From Aphelocoma coerulescens (lineage: Eukaryota; Chordata; Aves; Passeriformes; Corvidae): DNA of 64,000 nt. Every line of letters starts with the position of its first letter. Positions within the stretch are counted from its first letter, which is position 1. The translations under genes were made by a program, and so were the position numbers. This document shows positions 12,313-27,247 of the stretch, in pieces. The DNA lies in contig NC_091020.1 of assembly GCF_041296385.1 (NCBI RefSeq), forward strand, positions 31,514,001 through 31,578,000. The letters are read 5' to 3'. The notes below the pieces were generated by a model. That model saw only the letters and a program-made list of their open reading frames with translations, was not told where the DNA came from and did no database searches.

Positions 12313-15300
12313 ATAGATTGAACCTTGTGGGGAAGCTGCCACAGAATATGTCTGTGTTTGTTGCATAGAGTGATTTGTTGCATTATTGCAGAAAACTTTT
12401 AACTCCTGTGGTAAAGCAGTTTCTGGTTGTGCATGATGCTCAGGTAGAAGAGAACTCTGAAGATTTCTCTTCTTAATATTTTTGTTCTGTGACATTTCAC
12501 AGTCAGAAAGATCAACGCTGTTAGCACCAATTTGGCCATTCTTGGTTTAGAAATAAAAATAATCCTTCCTATGCCATTTAACCTCTTACATGGCATTTGC
12601 ATCCCATTTACCCAGGGTAAAAGCAGCTTGAGCTTCCAATCCTGGCACATTCTTTTCAGTATTGTTAAAATTACGCTTCTGTGTGAGAAACACTTTGTAG
12701 AGCTGGTGAACGGAGTAAGTGGGACAAAATTGAAGCCACAGAGTTCACATGCTCACTTTTTACAAAAGCTGGCTCTTTTCTCCCCCACTCAGTCTCTTGG
12801 GTATTGCACTTTCTCAGACATGATCAAGGCCTTCACCTACATGATTTTTTTTCAGTCACTTTGCAGTTTATCTGCCTGGAGGCACAATTGGTGGTGCAGG
12901 CTGTGCAATGGGATTCAGACACTTGAATATTTGTGGATCTTCCTAGAAATGCTTTGCAGCCTGCACTGAGCTCCATCCTGTGGCAGAAAGCCTCCTGCTG
13001 TACCCTTGCTATCTCATTCAGAGGTAGCTTGGACATCCCTGCTCTGCTGCACAGTGCTGGCACATCTTTCATGACTTCCCACCGGCGATTGTTTCTCGGG
13101 TTTCTTGACTCCAGAGGTTTTCCAGCACTGCAGAGAGAAACTCATGGGTGAGGGGTCTTGCAAAAGCAAAGTGTGAGTTTCCAGGCTTGCTCAGGAGGGA
13201 TGCTGTCCCTGAGAGACTGACAACGTGGCCTGTCAGTGTCCATTGTGGGATAACTGTGTGGCACCGTGCCCCTCTTCACTGAGAATGGCATCACCCCTGG
13301 GGCTGTATCCCCTCAGGGGATGGAGATGGAGGCAAGGAAATACACTCCCTGTGCAGATCCCAGAGCCTGAGACCACGTGGTGGTGTCGTATGTGAAGCTC
13401 AGGCACTGGAACTGGGAAAGAGAAGGCATCAAAGCCTGGCCTGATCAAAAACACAAAGAAGCAGCCAATTTTCTCTCCACCAAATTCTTCACCTCTGATG
13501 TTTACAGTGATTAAAAAGCATGGTTGGGAAATGTAATCCTGAAGCCAACAAATAGATCAAAGGAAGGAATTGCAGCTTGCCTTCCACTGTAAATAACCAA
13601 GCTCAGCTGGTTATAACTTCTGTGATTGTCTTGTAGTATTGGTCTGAATCCTACACCTAAGGCTGGTCTCATGTTTTTGGCTAAAACCAGAGCTTAAGTT
13701 TTTAAGAAATTTTTTTTTGGTAGAAAGCATTCGCTTTCCTTGGAAAAAGCCCTTAAATTTTCAATGGAAGTAGTTTTTCAACAAGCAGTCAGGATTCCAT
13801 GGCATGAAACAACCACAAGGGGAACTGACTCCTCTTTTCCTTCCAGATGTGTAGGGATCAGGGTAGCTGTGTTGGGAAGATGCTTGTGGGGGGTGTGTAT
13901 GTACAGCCAGAGCTGAGTACCCAGCACAGAGCTCTACACCACTTCTGGGAGGAGCTGGGTTTTCTGGAAACCTGGGGAACTGGAATTGGTAGAGTAGAAA
14001 ATGCTGTCTAGTAAAAATATTTAAATAAATAAATATGACAACATACTGTATCGTTGTTATACTGTTAATTGGAATATATTTCTAGAGAAATTCGTATCAT
14101 TTAAGGCCCAAGCTGGTAAACATGTAGGTTCCAAAATGATTTTTTAACCACACAGGGCGTCCCTTTAAAATCGATTGATGCCAGGTTAGGGAGTTTTTTA
14201 GCAGTCAGAATCATGGCCTGTGTGAAAAGCAGTTACCCCACATTGGTGCCCTTAGATACCTGCAACATAAGACACATTTCAGTCACTATCAGCAGCAGAG
14301 AAGGGATGTCTTGCTGTTGTCTCCCATCACCCAAGTGCCAGCCCCTCACCTGGGTGTTTGTTTGCAGCCCAGGTGCTCAGGGCAGGGAGTGGGGCTGCTG
14401 CAGGGCTTTTGCATCACCCCCAGGGTCACCGGGACCTGAGGGCTTGTTGTAAGTGATCCCATGGAGGCTGGAGTGGTACCCAACAGAAAATCTCCTGGGA
14501 TGAATTATCTTCTGTGGTGGTTGTCTGCAAGGCCAGTACAGAAAGAACAGAGAGAGGAACCCAAGAAGAACTGAAAACAAAGTTGGAAGGACTGCTGAAA
14601 GCTGTGGATAGGATTTATTACTCTGGAAAAAGTTATGCAGATTTTTTTGGATTGCATTAATGCAGAAAAATACCTTGAACTGATTCATTTCTAAAGGAGA
14701 AAGAAAGTCCTTCCCCTTGACAGTGCCCACGCCATACACTTCACTTCCCCTCACTTTCTTTTTTCCTTCTTCTGCAGTGGACACAACTTTCCCCTCTCTT
14801 CCTCGAGCCAAATGGTCTCTGTTGCTCCTTCGAAGTACAGCTTATGCAATCTTTCCAGCACAGACCTTCCTGCAGAGTTACCCTGTAGTTTCTTGGACTT
14901 GACGTCCTGTCCTGTATCGTGAATACATCTAAATTAAATTAGAAACTCTTCAGGGGCAGGAACTGGCCACATGATAGAAACAGTTCCAGCACATGAAATG
15001 ATATGGCTGACGTCAAAACCATATTGTTTGTTTACAAACCCGCAGTTGGTTCAGTTCCTTTCTTTAAAATCCTTCAGATTCAACTGTAATTCCATCATAA
15101 ACATAGGTTTCTAGTGCTCAAATGTGGACAAACAGAGCAATGTTTGGTGCCCTTGCAAGATTAGCTGTATCCAGTTTATAGCTATGGGTGGAATTGAGAA
15201 GGGTTGGGTTTTTTTTTTTCTTTTCCTTGCAATTTTCTTTTAATGCCATCACAGAAAGTATGTGAAAAACAAGCTGTTTTATGCATCTACTGAGACTCAA

Positions 15301-18300
15301 GACTAACACTGGGAGAACAGGCTGCTTCCAGGCTGCTTGTGCTTGACAGCTTCCAGGACGGGAAGGGGACGCAGGGGAAATGAGTTGAAATGATCTCAGT
15401 CCACGTTCTATTTACAGAATTTATTTCACAAGACTTAATCCATTAAGTATTACCTTGGCAGGGGCAACCCAGAAAGAAGGCAAGAAAGACGTTGCTATTC
15501 TCCATAAAGATCGGACAGCAAATCCACGTTTCCTTAACAAAAAGTGAGCCCACACCAGTCATCCTTCAATAGAAAGCCTCCTAAGGAACAAATATTATCA
15601 CTACATGTCTGTATTTGTGTTTTGTGGCAAAGACTGCATTAGCCTTTGCAAATTGAGAAGGAAAAAATTGCCACGACTTGCACACTTTGAATTACTTTCC
15701 AACGTTTTTACAGGGATATGCAGGAAGGGAATTAGAAGAGAATATATCCTTTTACAAGATCCATTTCATCTTTTGCTGAAAATAGAAGTAGGTATTGTGA
15801 GCTGCAGGGTTTTTCATTATCTCATTAGGTAATATGAGTCATTAAGGCTAATTAATACTTACGCAGTGATTTGTAAGATGCTACAGAAGTGCTCACGGGT
15901 CCTGTTAAATAGTAGTACTTGCTTGTTAAGGAAATTTATTTTAAAACCAATTCAGTATTTGCTGGGTATGGGGAATGAGAGGTAGGGCTACATTTATGGT
16001 AAAACCTTGCTCTTCTCCCTGCCAGACTCACTTGTAGCTTTGCTCCTGGTAGTGATGGGAAGGTGGTGGCAGGACAAAGCTTGGTTGGCTCTGCTCTGCT
16101 CTGCTGGAGTCAGTGAGAAAGTTTCCCTTAAATTAAACTGTACAGGAGCCCTGTTAAAGTGGAAGGGGGGAACTGCAGGGGGGAGAAGGGGGAAGAAAAG
16201 ATCTACCAGACCTACTTTATAGGGATGCTGTGAAGTGAACAGCCTGAAATCCTCACCTTTGGGGACACACTCAGACTTTTAGGGAGGGATGGGATTACAC
16301 AAAGTTAATGCTTCTTGAGGAAAGGAACTCACTTGGAGTAGCTGGTAGAGGAGGTGTTATTTTGACTTGGCTTCTGCTGGTTGCTCCAGAGGCCTCTGGG
16401 ATTGTGGCTGGGCTTTGTTTTAGGTTTTCCTGGGAACAGTCATGCACCAGGGAAAGTGCCCTAGTGGAAATATGGCCCGTTGTTGTCCTTGTGCTCATGG
16501 TTTCTGGCTTTCCAGGAAAAGAGAGATTGAGTGTTTTTAAGATAATCCCACACCTATCTTTTAATTCTGATTTCAAGACAGCATGAGGGAATTCACATGT
16601 GGAATGTTACAAGCCTCATTTTTCAGTGGTTTGGCTAAATCCCTGAAGTTGCTGAGAGATTCCATTTATTTTTCAGGTGATCACTCTGTGCTGCTTTGAA
16701 AACACTTGGAGGTGATAATTTGAAATATTTCTCTGTACTCTGTAGGTCAGAAATCAGGACATGGCCATGAATTCTGCTAAATATTGCTATTAAAATAGAA
16801 GCCACACTCGGCAGGATCAAAGCAGGAGCTCTGAGGCCATTTGTGAACAGAGCCCCTGGTTGTGCCAGCGGTGTTATTTACTTCTTAATCACATTTTTAC
16901 CATGCTAAACTAATGCCAGGGAATTCTAAGACAAGTAAAATAAAATATTCTCTGCCCTACTACTGTCTTGTAGCTGGACTAATGGAAAGGATGAGCGAAA
17001 GTCCAATGCAGGGAAGGGAAACAAAATTATAGAGCAGGATAGTATAATGCAAACTATGAAAATATCTCCCAAGTTTGGGCAGGATGGTAGACTGATACTT
17101 GATTTTGTTTAAGAACTCCCTGTTGTCCTGGCATTGGTAAAGCCAGTGCCAGTTCAACAAATAGTCTGAACTCTTATAATCCTTAAAAAATATGTTATGG
17201 ACCAAGACATTTAATTTACAATTCAATACAGTATATTAAGAAAAGTGTGAAGGGTTTTACCTTTCCAGAAGAATTACTGATTAATTTCAAAAGATGGGAA
17301 GTCTCTGTGGTATTAAATGACACACAAAAATGTAATCTTTGCAGATGGTTGTAAACTTCTTTGTACCTGCCAGATTTCACCATCCTCCAGCCCTGCACCA
17401 GCTTTCTGTTTGTACAGTGGCGCTTTGAAGGTCTCTCCACGTCACACTGATTTTCTGAGCTCTCTCTTGGACAAGTTAGGTCAGTGTTGACAGATTGGTG
17501 AAGGCTGTTCTCATGAGCAACAGGACCTGGCTCCACTACATACAAGTATTTGCAATGTTGAAACAGCTCTCTATAAGTAAGTGCTTTCAGGCTTTCATAA
17601 CTCCTGGTTCAAAATATTTTTGGCATTTGTAAACATGGCTTATGGAGAAACATGAAGCACAGGAAGAATTTGGTGTAAGTCACTTCAGAACTATTCTGAT
17701 CAGTCCAAACAAACAACGTTCAGCACTTGAGCACCACCAGGTTCGTCACATTTGACCATTTGTTGTGGGTATCGTTTGTTTCATGAGCAGTGACTTCAGC
17801 ACACTGAGCTTCAAGAGAGGTCCAAAAGGGAAGTAGGGACACCCTCAAAGGTCCAATACTGACTCTATAATGCAAAAGAGAGAAAAGTGTGGTGGGGAGC
17901 TTACTGAATACCATGGAATATTTGATTTAATGTAGCAAAGTATGACATGTTTATGCTGATCAGCTCTCCAGCAGCCAAAGCCAACTGGCAGCCCTGCCTC
18001 TTCAAGCAAGATCCTTTTCAGATTTCCTTTTCAGATCTCTTCAGCTGAACCTGCTAAGCCTGACCATGAGTAACTAGGTGGGAAGTCTTTGGGAAGACCT
18101 CTGTGCTGGTGACAGGCTGGGCCCCTCATGGGAGGGAACAAACCTGTCCTTGGAGTGGGAACAACAGCACTGTTGGCTCCTGGAGGCCTCTGTGTGCCCA
18201 AGTCTGTGCCTGAGGAGGACGGGGAATGGAGGACAGGCGAGTGGGTGAGCTGGGGGGAAAAGCTGTAGGTAAATAAAGATACATCCCCTTTGTATCGTCA

Positions 18301-19290
18301 GTGGGAGTATTCCCAAGGCTTGTTCTGCTTGTGGGAGGAGAAGAGCCAGCATGAAAAGAGCAGCTGTTAAGCAGCCTCAGTGCTGGGAGTGGACCTCATG
18401 ATTGTCCTTAGCTCCATGGAGACTTTCTTCCTCCAAGGTAGAAACTCTTTCCTTCTAAGATGGCTTTCATCCCTGCCCAGGAGACTGTGGGTGTCCATGG
18501 GGCGCCATAACCTCATTATCTTTTGTGGAAAAAGAAGCTCAACCAACTTCTAAAAATACTGTCTGTGTCAGTATTGTCTATGCCAGTGTGACTATGAATC
18601 AGTGGTCAGAGCTGCGAGGGAGAATTACAGCCTTTTCTCCCTGTTCTTTGCCATGGACAGCCCCAAGTCCTATGACTGGGACTCATGTCTTTTTTAGAAT
18701 CTACTTCAAAGTCTCCTCATGGGCCAGGGGCCTTTCTTACGAGTTAAAAATCAGCTTGTTTAGGTGAGATCTTAAGGAGTGAAAGGAGGCAATGCAAAGT
18801 TTCAAACTCAGCAGAGGAGCTGCCAACGCAAAGGTCACACAAGGTTGTGGTTACTCCCACTGTGCTCTGCAAAGGGCTCTGTGCACTAGCACAGACTGGG
18901 ATTACAACAGGGCCAGCACAGAGACAGGGAAGACATGGATCCACCCTGTAGCCATGTGGTTTTCGCAAGTTTTCTGGCACTCACTGGCCTCTGTTCCAAA
19001 TCCTGAAGGAGCTCTGATGGAGACCTGCCATCCCTGTTCAAAAAGAGGGGTAGGATTTTCTCTCAATAGCACCCTTGAAGTACGTGGAAAGTAACCATCA
19101 CCCACAACCAGTTCCTGGTAAAGCACCTATAGACTCTGAAATCTATGGAGTGCTCTATTAGTGCTCACTGTGACTCATAGCATAGGTAGGATATTCCTTT
19201 ATTTTCTCTTTGTTCATATCCTGTGAGAAAACTTGTCCTTCTCCATCCCCAAGGACAGATTATAGTTTTTTCCTAAACCCCAGTGTTCAC

Positions 19291-19361
19291 TGCAGGGGGT
19301 TGGACTAGATGACCTTTAAAGATCCCTTCCAACCCAAACTATTCTATGATTCTGTGATTTT
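19291..19361 (+). mobile_element. CR1 LINE 3' end, sense
   Basis: About 70 bp with GGGGGTTGGACTAGATGACC, TTTAAAGATCCCTTCCAACC and the terminal ATTCTATGATTCTGTGA. This is an almost consensus-like avian CR1 terminus, very strongly 5'-truncated. Confidence 0.95.
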
Positions 19362-22300
19362 AGCCTTCTGTCTCACTCGTTGCTGGAGGCTGATGATGCT
19401 AAATGACATCTCCCCAAAAGCCTTTATGCTTCGTGTAAATTAGCTGATAGCTTCCTTCTACTGAGGCAAGTCAAAACAATGCTTTAGCTGGCAGAATTAT
19501 GTGGAATTCTGCCTCATCTGTTTTTTGCCTCCCATCAACAAACTCGTATTTCCCTAACAAGTCCTCAGATCTGGCAGTTTTCCAGGGTTTCCCTTTTTGG
19601 TAGGCAGCAATAAGGAAGGGAATCTCATCTTGCTGCCAACTCACCCACTTACAGCATGCATTGGGAAAGGATCAGAAAGCCTTTCCTTTGACTGCCTCAG
19701 AGAGAGAAGGCACTGGAAGTTCAGCTGGAGGCTCTGCCTGTGAGATGTGGGTCATCAAGACAAATTAGAGAGCAAACACACCCTTTTGCTTTTCTTCCTG
19801 CCTTTTTTACCCTTCATTTAAGCAAATTTAAGTCCTGGTGACAGGTAATGCATAGATAGCCCTTGAAAGGGAGATGTCGTGTGTACCTCCCAGGCAGGTG
19901 CAGTCTGACTCCCCTCTCTGTGCTCTGGTGCAGGGTGGAGGTACAATGGCAAGAGAGGGAATATTCCAGTGACCGTGATTGCTCGCCCTTGGCCAGCTCT
20001 GCCAGCCTGGGTGCCAGTTGTGGTGGTGGGTTCTGCATAGCTGTGGGTTTGATACCAGGCTGGCTTGCCAACTGGCAGCGTGAGCTGGGTGACTTTCAAC
20101 TCCACAAATGCCATGCCAGCATCTGTTTCTCATCCTACAGCATTTTAAATAATGCACATTTCCAGCTGTCTTCCCCTTCCTTCCCAATTCCAGAGTGCAG
20201 TTTGCTGGTTTCATGCGTTGCTCTGGGATGCCTTTCCAGGCTGTGCAGTTGGCATGCAAGGCAAAGCTGGTCAGGGGGCTGCAGGATTTGATGTGAACTG
20301 TCCATGCCCTCATCCTCCAGCATGGATCAGAAGAAATCTTCAGCTGTGAGGAGTCCTACAGCTTGTGGAATGCGTTAATTAAACAAGAATCTCTGGAAGA
20401 GGTAAAGTGGTAGAGGTCCTCTGCAGATAATTTGGCAGCTCCCTAATACAGTATTCATGGCTTCAAGTCTCTCAGGGAAAAAAAAAAACAGCTTTATAAA
20501 AGGTTTTTTAAAGCCCTGCTTTCCAGTAGGAATGTATTTGAAGAATACAGTGAAGGCTGTGGAATCATGCTGCTCCCAAGCAGAGGAAAGATTAAATTCC
20601 AGTGCTTTGTTTGGGGTAAATTGCTGACCTTTGTCTTCAGCATTAAAGCCATCTGAAGAAAACCATTCCTAGCATGCAGCAAGATGAGTTGCTTTTGCTG
20701 GATTCTTTCCTGCATACAATGTAATAGTTTAATATGAATATAGCAGGAAACAAGGAAAATTGAAAGCATAATTCATTTTGAATGGCATGATGTAAGAGGT
20801 GATTTCTTTTAAGGAGCTAGAAGGCGGAGGGATCAGCATTGAATATTTTAAGTAGGCTCTTGGAACAATCCCGTAACAGACTTCCCCATCCCTCCCTCCT
20901 CTTAGCACTGTAAGTTTTATGTTTCCTGCTAGTTTTCTTCCATTTATAGACTTTAAGCCTTAATCAGAACAGTTTTACTTATCAGGTTGTAAAAATCCTT
21001 TATTTTCTGTCCCAGTAAGTCAATAAGTGTTTGCTTCTTCAGCTCAGTAACAGTTCCCCATTCTGCTTTCTGGGCAGATTTACTCAATATCACTGCAATT
21101 TCTACCCACTGAGCCAATGTGTCTAGGCACAAGCTCTTCCTGCTGCATTACAACTAAGCCTTTTCTACAGCAGCCTTACAATTCCCCAAATTTCTCCTCC
21201 CTCTTCAGAGCCTGGGAAAGCAGATGGACCCTACAGGCTGACCTGGGGGAGGGTTATGGAGTCCAGGCTGTTAGAGCTGAAGTGGGGCAGTGCATTCCAG
21301 AGGAGGCAACCCTTGCACCAGGAGTGTTTGCAGAGCTCCAACCCACACTGCCAAGCTGATCCCAAGCTCTCCAAGCGACTGCAGTGGCATGGCCCGGGGC
21401 ACGGGGACAGCAGATGTCTGATATTTAGGCTGTTATGGTGTGGTGTTTTCCACTTGAGCTGGAGCTCAGCTCCCAGCTAATGACAGCCATGGGAACCCTG
21501 TGCAGTGCACAGCCGAGCAGGGCACCTGGCAGGAAAATCCATTGCAAAGCATCCTGCTGCTCTCGGCCATCCGAAAGGGGAGACGGCACGCCGGAAGCTG
21601 GCAGAGGCAGGAGTCACTGCAGAGAGGCCCATAGTCAGATGTCAAGCTCACAGTTTTCTCATCAGCCATAAGGAGAAAAGCACTTGGCAAATCCAACCCA
21701 GCCCTGAACCTGAGTGACAGAACAGCCTCCTTCAATCTGGCTTCTCATAAATGCTGACTTTTTCAGGGTGTTTAAGTAAATCAGTTTTATTCCCCACCTC
21801 AGGCTTAAAAGCTCCAGTTATCTCTCTGAGTGCTGTTGGATTGGCCTGTCAGTCAGAAGTCCTAGACTGTATCCAGTGCTATCCAGATGTGATGTCCTGT
21901 CAGAGCTCTGCATGTGAAATAAAGCTAGGAATGGTGCGGATCTCCCATGGAAGTAAGTCCTTGAGGTCAGAGAATCAGAGCTTGGCATTGCTCTGCAGCT
22001 TCTGTTGCTGAAGAAGGGGAAGGCCATGTGGTCAGTGTCCTGTAATAAATATAGCTGACCTATGTGAGAGAACTGCTGTGGGCAAATAGTTATCTGTGGC
22101 CTGGAAAAAGTTATCAGTCAGCACAAGGAATGTGGACTCTGGGTCGTATTCAGCCCTGGAATCAAACAGATCAGGGTTAAAGAGTCTGAGAACATGGCCA
22201 TGGTAAAAGATCTGCTCTAATTCAAGGCAAGGGAAAGTGAATATAAAAACTAATCTCCCAGGCATCATGAAATGAGTAGGAGAACATTAACGCCACCATA

Positions 22301-23051
22301 AAAACCCATCATCAAAAGGCAAGGTCAAATGCAAAACCAGCACCACAACAGACGCTCTGGTTTTGGACTGGTGGAAGTTCTCATGATCTCTTGACTGAGT
22401 TCACAGAAGCTCTTTGCCCAGGGCCCTTGCCCAGCAGCCTGTGATTTCCAGGTGTCGTTGCATGTGGTTAATGCAGTGGGCATGGGAGCAGCCTGAAAAG
22501 AGTGGCAGCACAGGCTTGTGAAGAAGTAGCAGGAGCAGCTGATGATTCTGGAAGGCTTCCCCCAACCTGCAGAGGAACGTGCCAGGGTGTTTCATGCTGG
22601 TGCCCGTTGCAGCTGGCATAGCCTGGCAGGCATCTGTTACTTCGAAGTGTGCATGCACTGTCATTTCATGGTGTTGATCTTTGCTACTTTAAAATAGAAT
22701 GCTTAGAAAATGGATCGTGCTTGGACCTCCTAGTCTCTAATTTGCAGCAAGCAAAATTTACGCCCCTATTAATTTTAGAGAAAGGTTGTTTTAAGGCATT
22801 GTCTCAAGCATTTATTCCTATTATTAATGACCTACTGTAGCTCTTTGAAACCTCTGCTCTTACCCAGGACTCAGCTGCCAACTGCTCATGGACAGTGAGA
22901 CTTGTGGGATCCAGAAATGAAGTCAGTGCCGTATAGCTGGACTGATGTAGAGCTGTGAGATATGATCTGATCCCAAACACAAGTAAAAGGTGGTCTCTGC
23001 CCTAACTGTGGGCAGTAACAGAGTTTGTTAATCAGTGATTTCTTACCTTCC

Positions 23052-23075
23052 TTTTTTTTTTTTTTTTTTTTTTTT
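23052..23075. repeat. Poly-T tract (24 T)
   Basis: A run of 24 T with a short CT-rich lead. I found no retroposed sequence clearly attached to it, so I treat it as a simple repeat rather than a retrogene tail. Confidence 0.9.
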
Positions 23076-26000
23076 ATGAACCCAAGTATATTCCAACTGA
23101 AATGTGGATACCTACATGGAAATTTTAGAGCTCTGGCCTTGCTTACTGAGCTTTTCAAAGTCATTGGCCTCCTCTGAGTACATGCTGAAAGACATGGTCT
23201 GTTCCAGGTGTTTTCAGTTATTTAATCAGAGAATTATGGGAAGGTTGGAGTGAAGAATACAGGAAAAATCTGATAAAAAACTTAGGAAGATAACAAATTA
23301 AAATGTTGTCTCACAAGAATGCTGAATTGGGAAAAAAAAAGAAGCAGACCATTTCAATTACATGAATTATCTGATTTGGAGAACTCCACAGTACAACAGT
23401 TCCCACTGAAATCAAGGGACTTCATGTGAATTCCTGGAGTATTTTGCAACATTTGTAAAACTTTTCACAATGATGGATGAAGAGGGGAATTATCTGAGTA
23501 ATGTACTACAGTACTTTTCAGTGAGGCTGTGCCAAGGCCAGCACCAGGTGACAGGATGGATGAAATCAGACTGATCAACACAGACACCTAAGGCAAAGGA
23601 AGCGTTGTCTTGGGTCTGTTCAGTGGAAATATCATTTGTGAGAGACTCAAGCAAATTATTCCACACTAGAGCCAGGTCTGGCCACTCTTACTGATCTAAT
23701 CAGTCTCAACTGACGAGAGTAACCGAAACCAGTTTTCTTAATTGTGCTAGAAATTTTACATCTTCCTTCTGTCACATTTTTGCTGACTTCCTGCCAGTAT
23801 TTGCACAAGCTGTTGTCGTTGAACAGTGTGGATTGATTCTGGGGAAAGTAAGGCAAGTCAGCCATGCTCGCCATGTCGACTGTGTGATTCAAAAGTGGTT
23901 TGGCCACTCCTAAAAAATGAAGAAAGAAAATTCTTCTGGTCCTTGGCTGAGGATAAGGTGAATACTTTCCAAACACCCTGATTTCCTTTCACTCAAAGCC
24001 CAACATCCAAAAAATGGGGAGGCTGTCGTCACATTTATGAGTGAGTTCATTTGAGAGCATGATGATCACTCAAGGGAATCTGGCCAACAGGACAGGGTGG
24101 AAGAGAGACCTCATGCAGATGGTTGGTTGGTTTTTCCCCCAGGGGACTTAGCTGGGACACTCCAAGACAAAAGGCACTTGCTCTCATCCACAGCAAATGT
24201 TCTCCAAGTGCTCCACCACATTTGGCAGTTGCAGCCAGGGTCGACTCAACTCTTGATGTTGCCCAGGACTGTAAATTCTGGTCTGTGAAGTTTGTTGTGA
24301 GAGGGATTATCAGAGGAGATCTTTTACTTTAGCTTGTCTCTGCTCTGCTTGGAAACTGCAGCCTATATGACATTTCTTATTTAGAGTAGGATGTTAAATG
24401 TAGTGTCCTGGCCAGATTCCAGCCTGGGTGTTTATATTCTGCTCAATTAAATGCCATTGCTGGATCATTAAGTGAAAGCAAACTGCGGTGCTTGTCCTTT
24501 GCTAGTAATGTATATACCCTTAAGACCTGATTTATGGAGAGGCCCATCAACCCTCCTCTGAGGATCACAAAGTCATGATTCACATCAATAATGATAGTGT
24601 GCACTAGACCAGACCTTGTGGATTCTTTTTCTTGTTTTTTACTTTGTAATCTCAAGGTTTATTTTCTTGCTCTTGCACTATCATTGCTTTTCCTACAGTG
24701 TTAGTGTCCCTGAGTTATCACATGATGTATCTCCAGTGTGCTGCTGTACCACAGGTCCACTCAGTGGGGGAAGGATAACAAGCCAGATCTTTTAAATCAG
24801 GGTAGTTTCTCAAATGCATATTTCTTCAAGAGGCTTGTTTAGTCTGTTTCTGTTTTGCCAGGACGTGTGTTTTTAGGAGTCTCCTCCTTTCCCTGTTTTA
24901 AGTCATGATTCTCTTTTGCTACATCAGTAGTAGTGGTCGAACCTGAGAAGACTTGGAAGGTGTCTTTGACAAGCATCCAAAAGCAATGAGTATTTATTCA
25001 TATTCTCTAAACCTTTCCACTCATCAGGGTAGGACTGCCCTGTTTTTCTGTGTTTATTCAGTGCCTAGCACCATGCTCCACTCCATATATTCTTGGTCCT
25101 GTGCCATGATTACCCATTAGCACAGTAAAATAATCTTTATTAGTAATAATGCTACAAATTAATAAGAGTGAATGAGATATGACTTTGCTTTCCCATGCAT
25201 TGCTTCTTTGGGAGAAGGTATCTATTCCAGCAAGGCAGTTCTGCAGAGATACAGTAGAGATCTACTCCTGTCTTCTCTTTAAGTCTTGTATCAGAGGCAT
25301 AGCCACAAGTTTCCCCTCTTTGCATGCCAAAACCCAGGTATTTATTTATTTTTTTAAAGTATTGATTTAATTATCTTATTTTCTAGGTGCAAAGAATGGT
25401 AGAAATTGTTGAGCTGCAGAGCAGTGGTTTGACTCAGCCGTGTCAGGTGTACTGACTCGTTGAAACATAGCAAGAATCCAGGTTTTGCCTAAAAAGGATT
25501 TGTGCCCTGAGATGGAGAATCAGTTGCAGATCTCATTAAGGCCAAGTACATTTATTTTCTTTTTACCTGAAGCATAATTAATTCAAGAAGCGAGTTCCAC
25601 AGGTTATATTTTTAGATACTCCTGAGCCAAGATGAAAAAGAGAAAACCTGGTCATTTCCTCATAGCTGGGTTGCAATGAACAGGACAAGAACAATAGTTT
25701 CTGAGGGGGGGATGGTGGCTCCAGCCTTCTTCCATGAAGCAGCTGGAGGCTGGAATTCACACATGCAGGACATGTCTTTGTGTATGTTCTGAAAGCAGCA
25801 CGACAGAAATGTTGTGCTGTGACTTGCATAACGTGTAGCTCCATTTCCCAACAGTTTCATGCACACCGTTGCTGGCAGAATCCAAGACCACAGCTCTAAT
25901 GGCAAATTCACATGGGAACTAAACATGCCCAACCAACCTCAAGCTGCCTTCAGTTCCCTTGACTGAGGAACACTGCAGCCGTACATCTGTTTTTTCACAT

Positions 26001-27205
26001 GGGGTTGGCCCCATCCAGAGGGTCAAAGCTGTGTTAGGGATGATGCTGGTCATGCCCAGACAGTAAAATGATCTTGCCCTGCAAGTGCTACTTCCTAGGT
26101 TTTCTTCTTGACTTCATCTCCACAGATGAGATCAGTGGAAAGGAAGATGGGGAGGGAATAGCATGGAGATTGCAAAACATGCTGGGAGAAATGTACTTTT
26201 CCATGCATGTCTTGCTTGCTGGACTGCACATTCCTCTTTCCCTGATGACAGTATTATGTGATGGGTTTTGCTGGTAGCTAGGCAGCTACCCAAAGCAACA
26301 AATCCAGGTGCCAATGAAACTTTCCATTGACTGAAGTGGGTTCGAGGGCAGCAGTAACAACTCACAATTCAGTCTCTTCTGAGGCCACAACACAAGGTCC
26401 CATGCAATATTTTTAACTGCAAATTATTCCAAAATCTCTCTCAAAACATAATCTGTACTTCATGCTGCGCATCTGTACCAAGGATTTAGAAGAAAAATGG
26501 GTTATTAGTACCTAATTTACATTTTATGTTTTATGCTTCCTGGCAAGTTAAAGCTGTGGTCAATGGTTCGGCCCCAAATGGCCTTTCATTACTCAGGCTG
26601 TCCAGACATTCATAACCTTATGAGTTCTTACCAGGGAGGCTCAGATTTGTGCCAGAAGCATTGGAAGAAGAGAGCACTCATGTGGAATATGTATAATGTA
26701 AGAACTGACTGGAATTCAAGGAAAGTAAGGTAATATTAGTCCTTGATAAGATGATAGAGATGCTTAATTAGTTATTACAAATCATAAAATTATATAAAAC
26801 ATTGCATGAGTCTTATGCAGTCACTCTTATTTTTCCTCATCTTCTGCTTTTTTATGTTTATCTATTTAGGCTGAAACTCTGGAAAAAGAAGCTGCTTGTG
26901 TTTTGGTTCCCATATGACCCTCAAAGATAGCATCCTCTGAGAGTTTTCCAGTCAGCATCCAGTGAGGCTCCCGAGTCAAGGTCCCCAAACACCAGCAGGC
27001 AGGGTGGAACTGGCCCTGTAACACATGATAAATAATAACAACACTTCTCCCAAAGCCAAACCTTCTGAGTAAAGGATGCTGTTACTGGTGGGCTGGGTAG
27101 CACCATCCATTATTGAATTTGTCCAGTATTGCACATTATAAGATTAAGACCTTGCCAGGGTTATGTAGACTGACATTTCCCATGCTGGATGTTTTCTGTG
27201 CTACA

Positions 27206-27247
27206 TTTTTTCTTCTTCTTTCTTTTTCTTTTTAATTTTTTTTTATT
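27206..27247. repeat. Pyrimidine-rich TTC/T tract
   Basis: About 40 bases of T with interspersed C (TTCTTCTTTCTTTTTC type), followed by a poly-T stretch. No coding or RNA feature adjoins it. Confidence 0.8.

Noticed and set aside
19828..20313. Open frame of 161 codons on the - strand
   Set aside because: Several overlapping frames on both strands are equally open and none resembles a known protein; this reflects locally few stop codons.
23052..23075. Poly-T as the tail of an antisense processed pseudogene
   Set aside because: No gene-like sequence or duplicated flank was found next to it.
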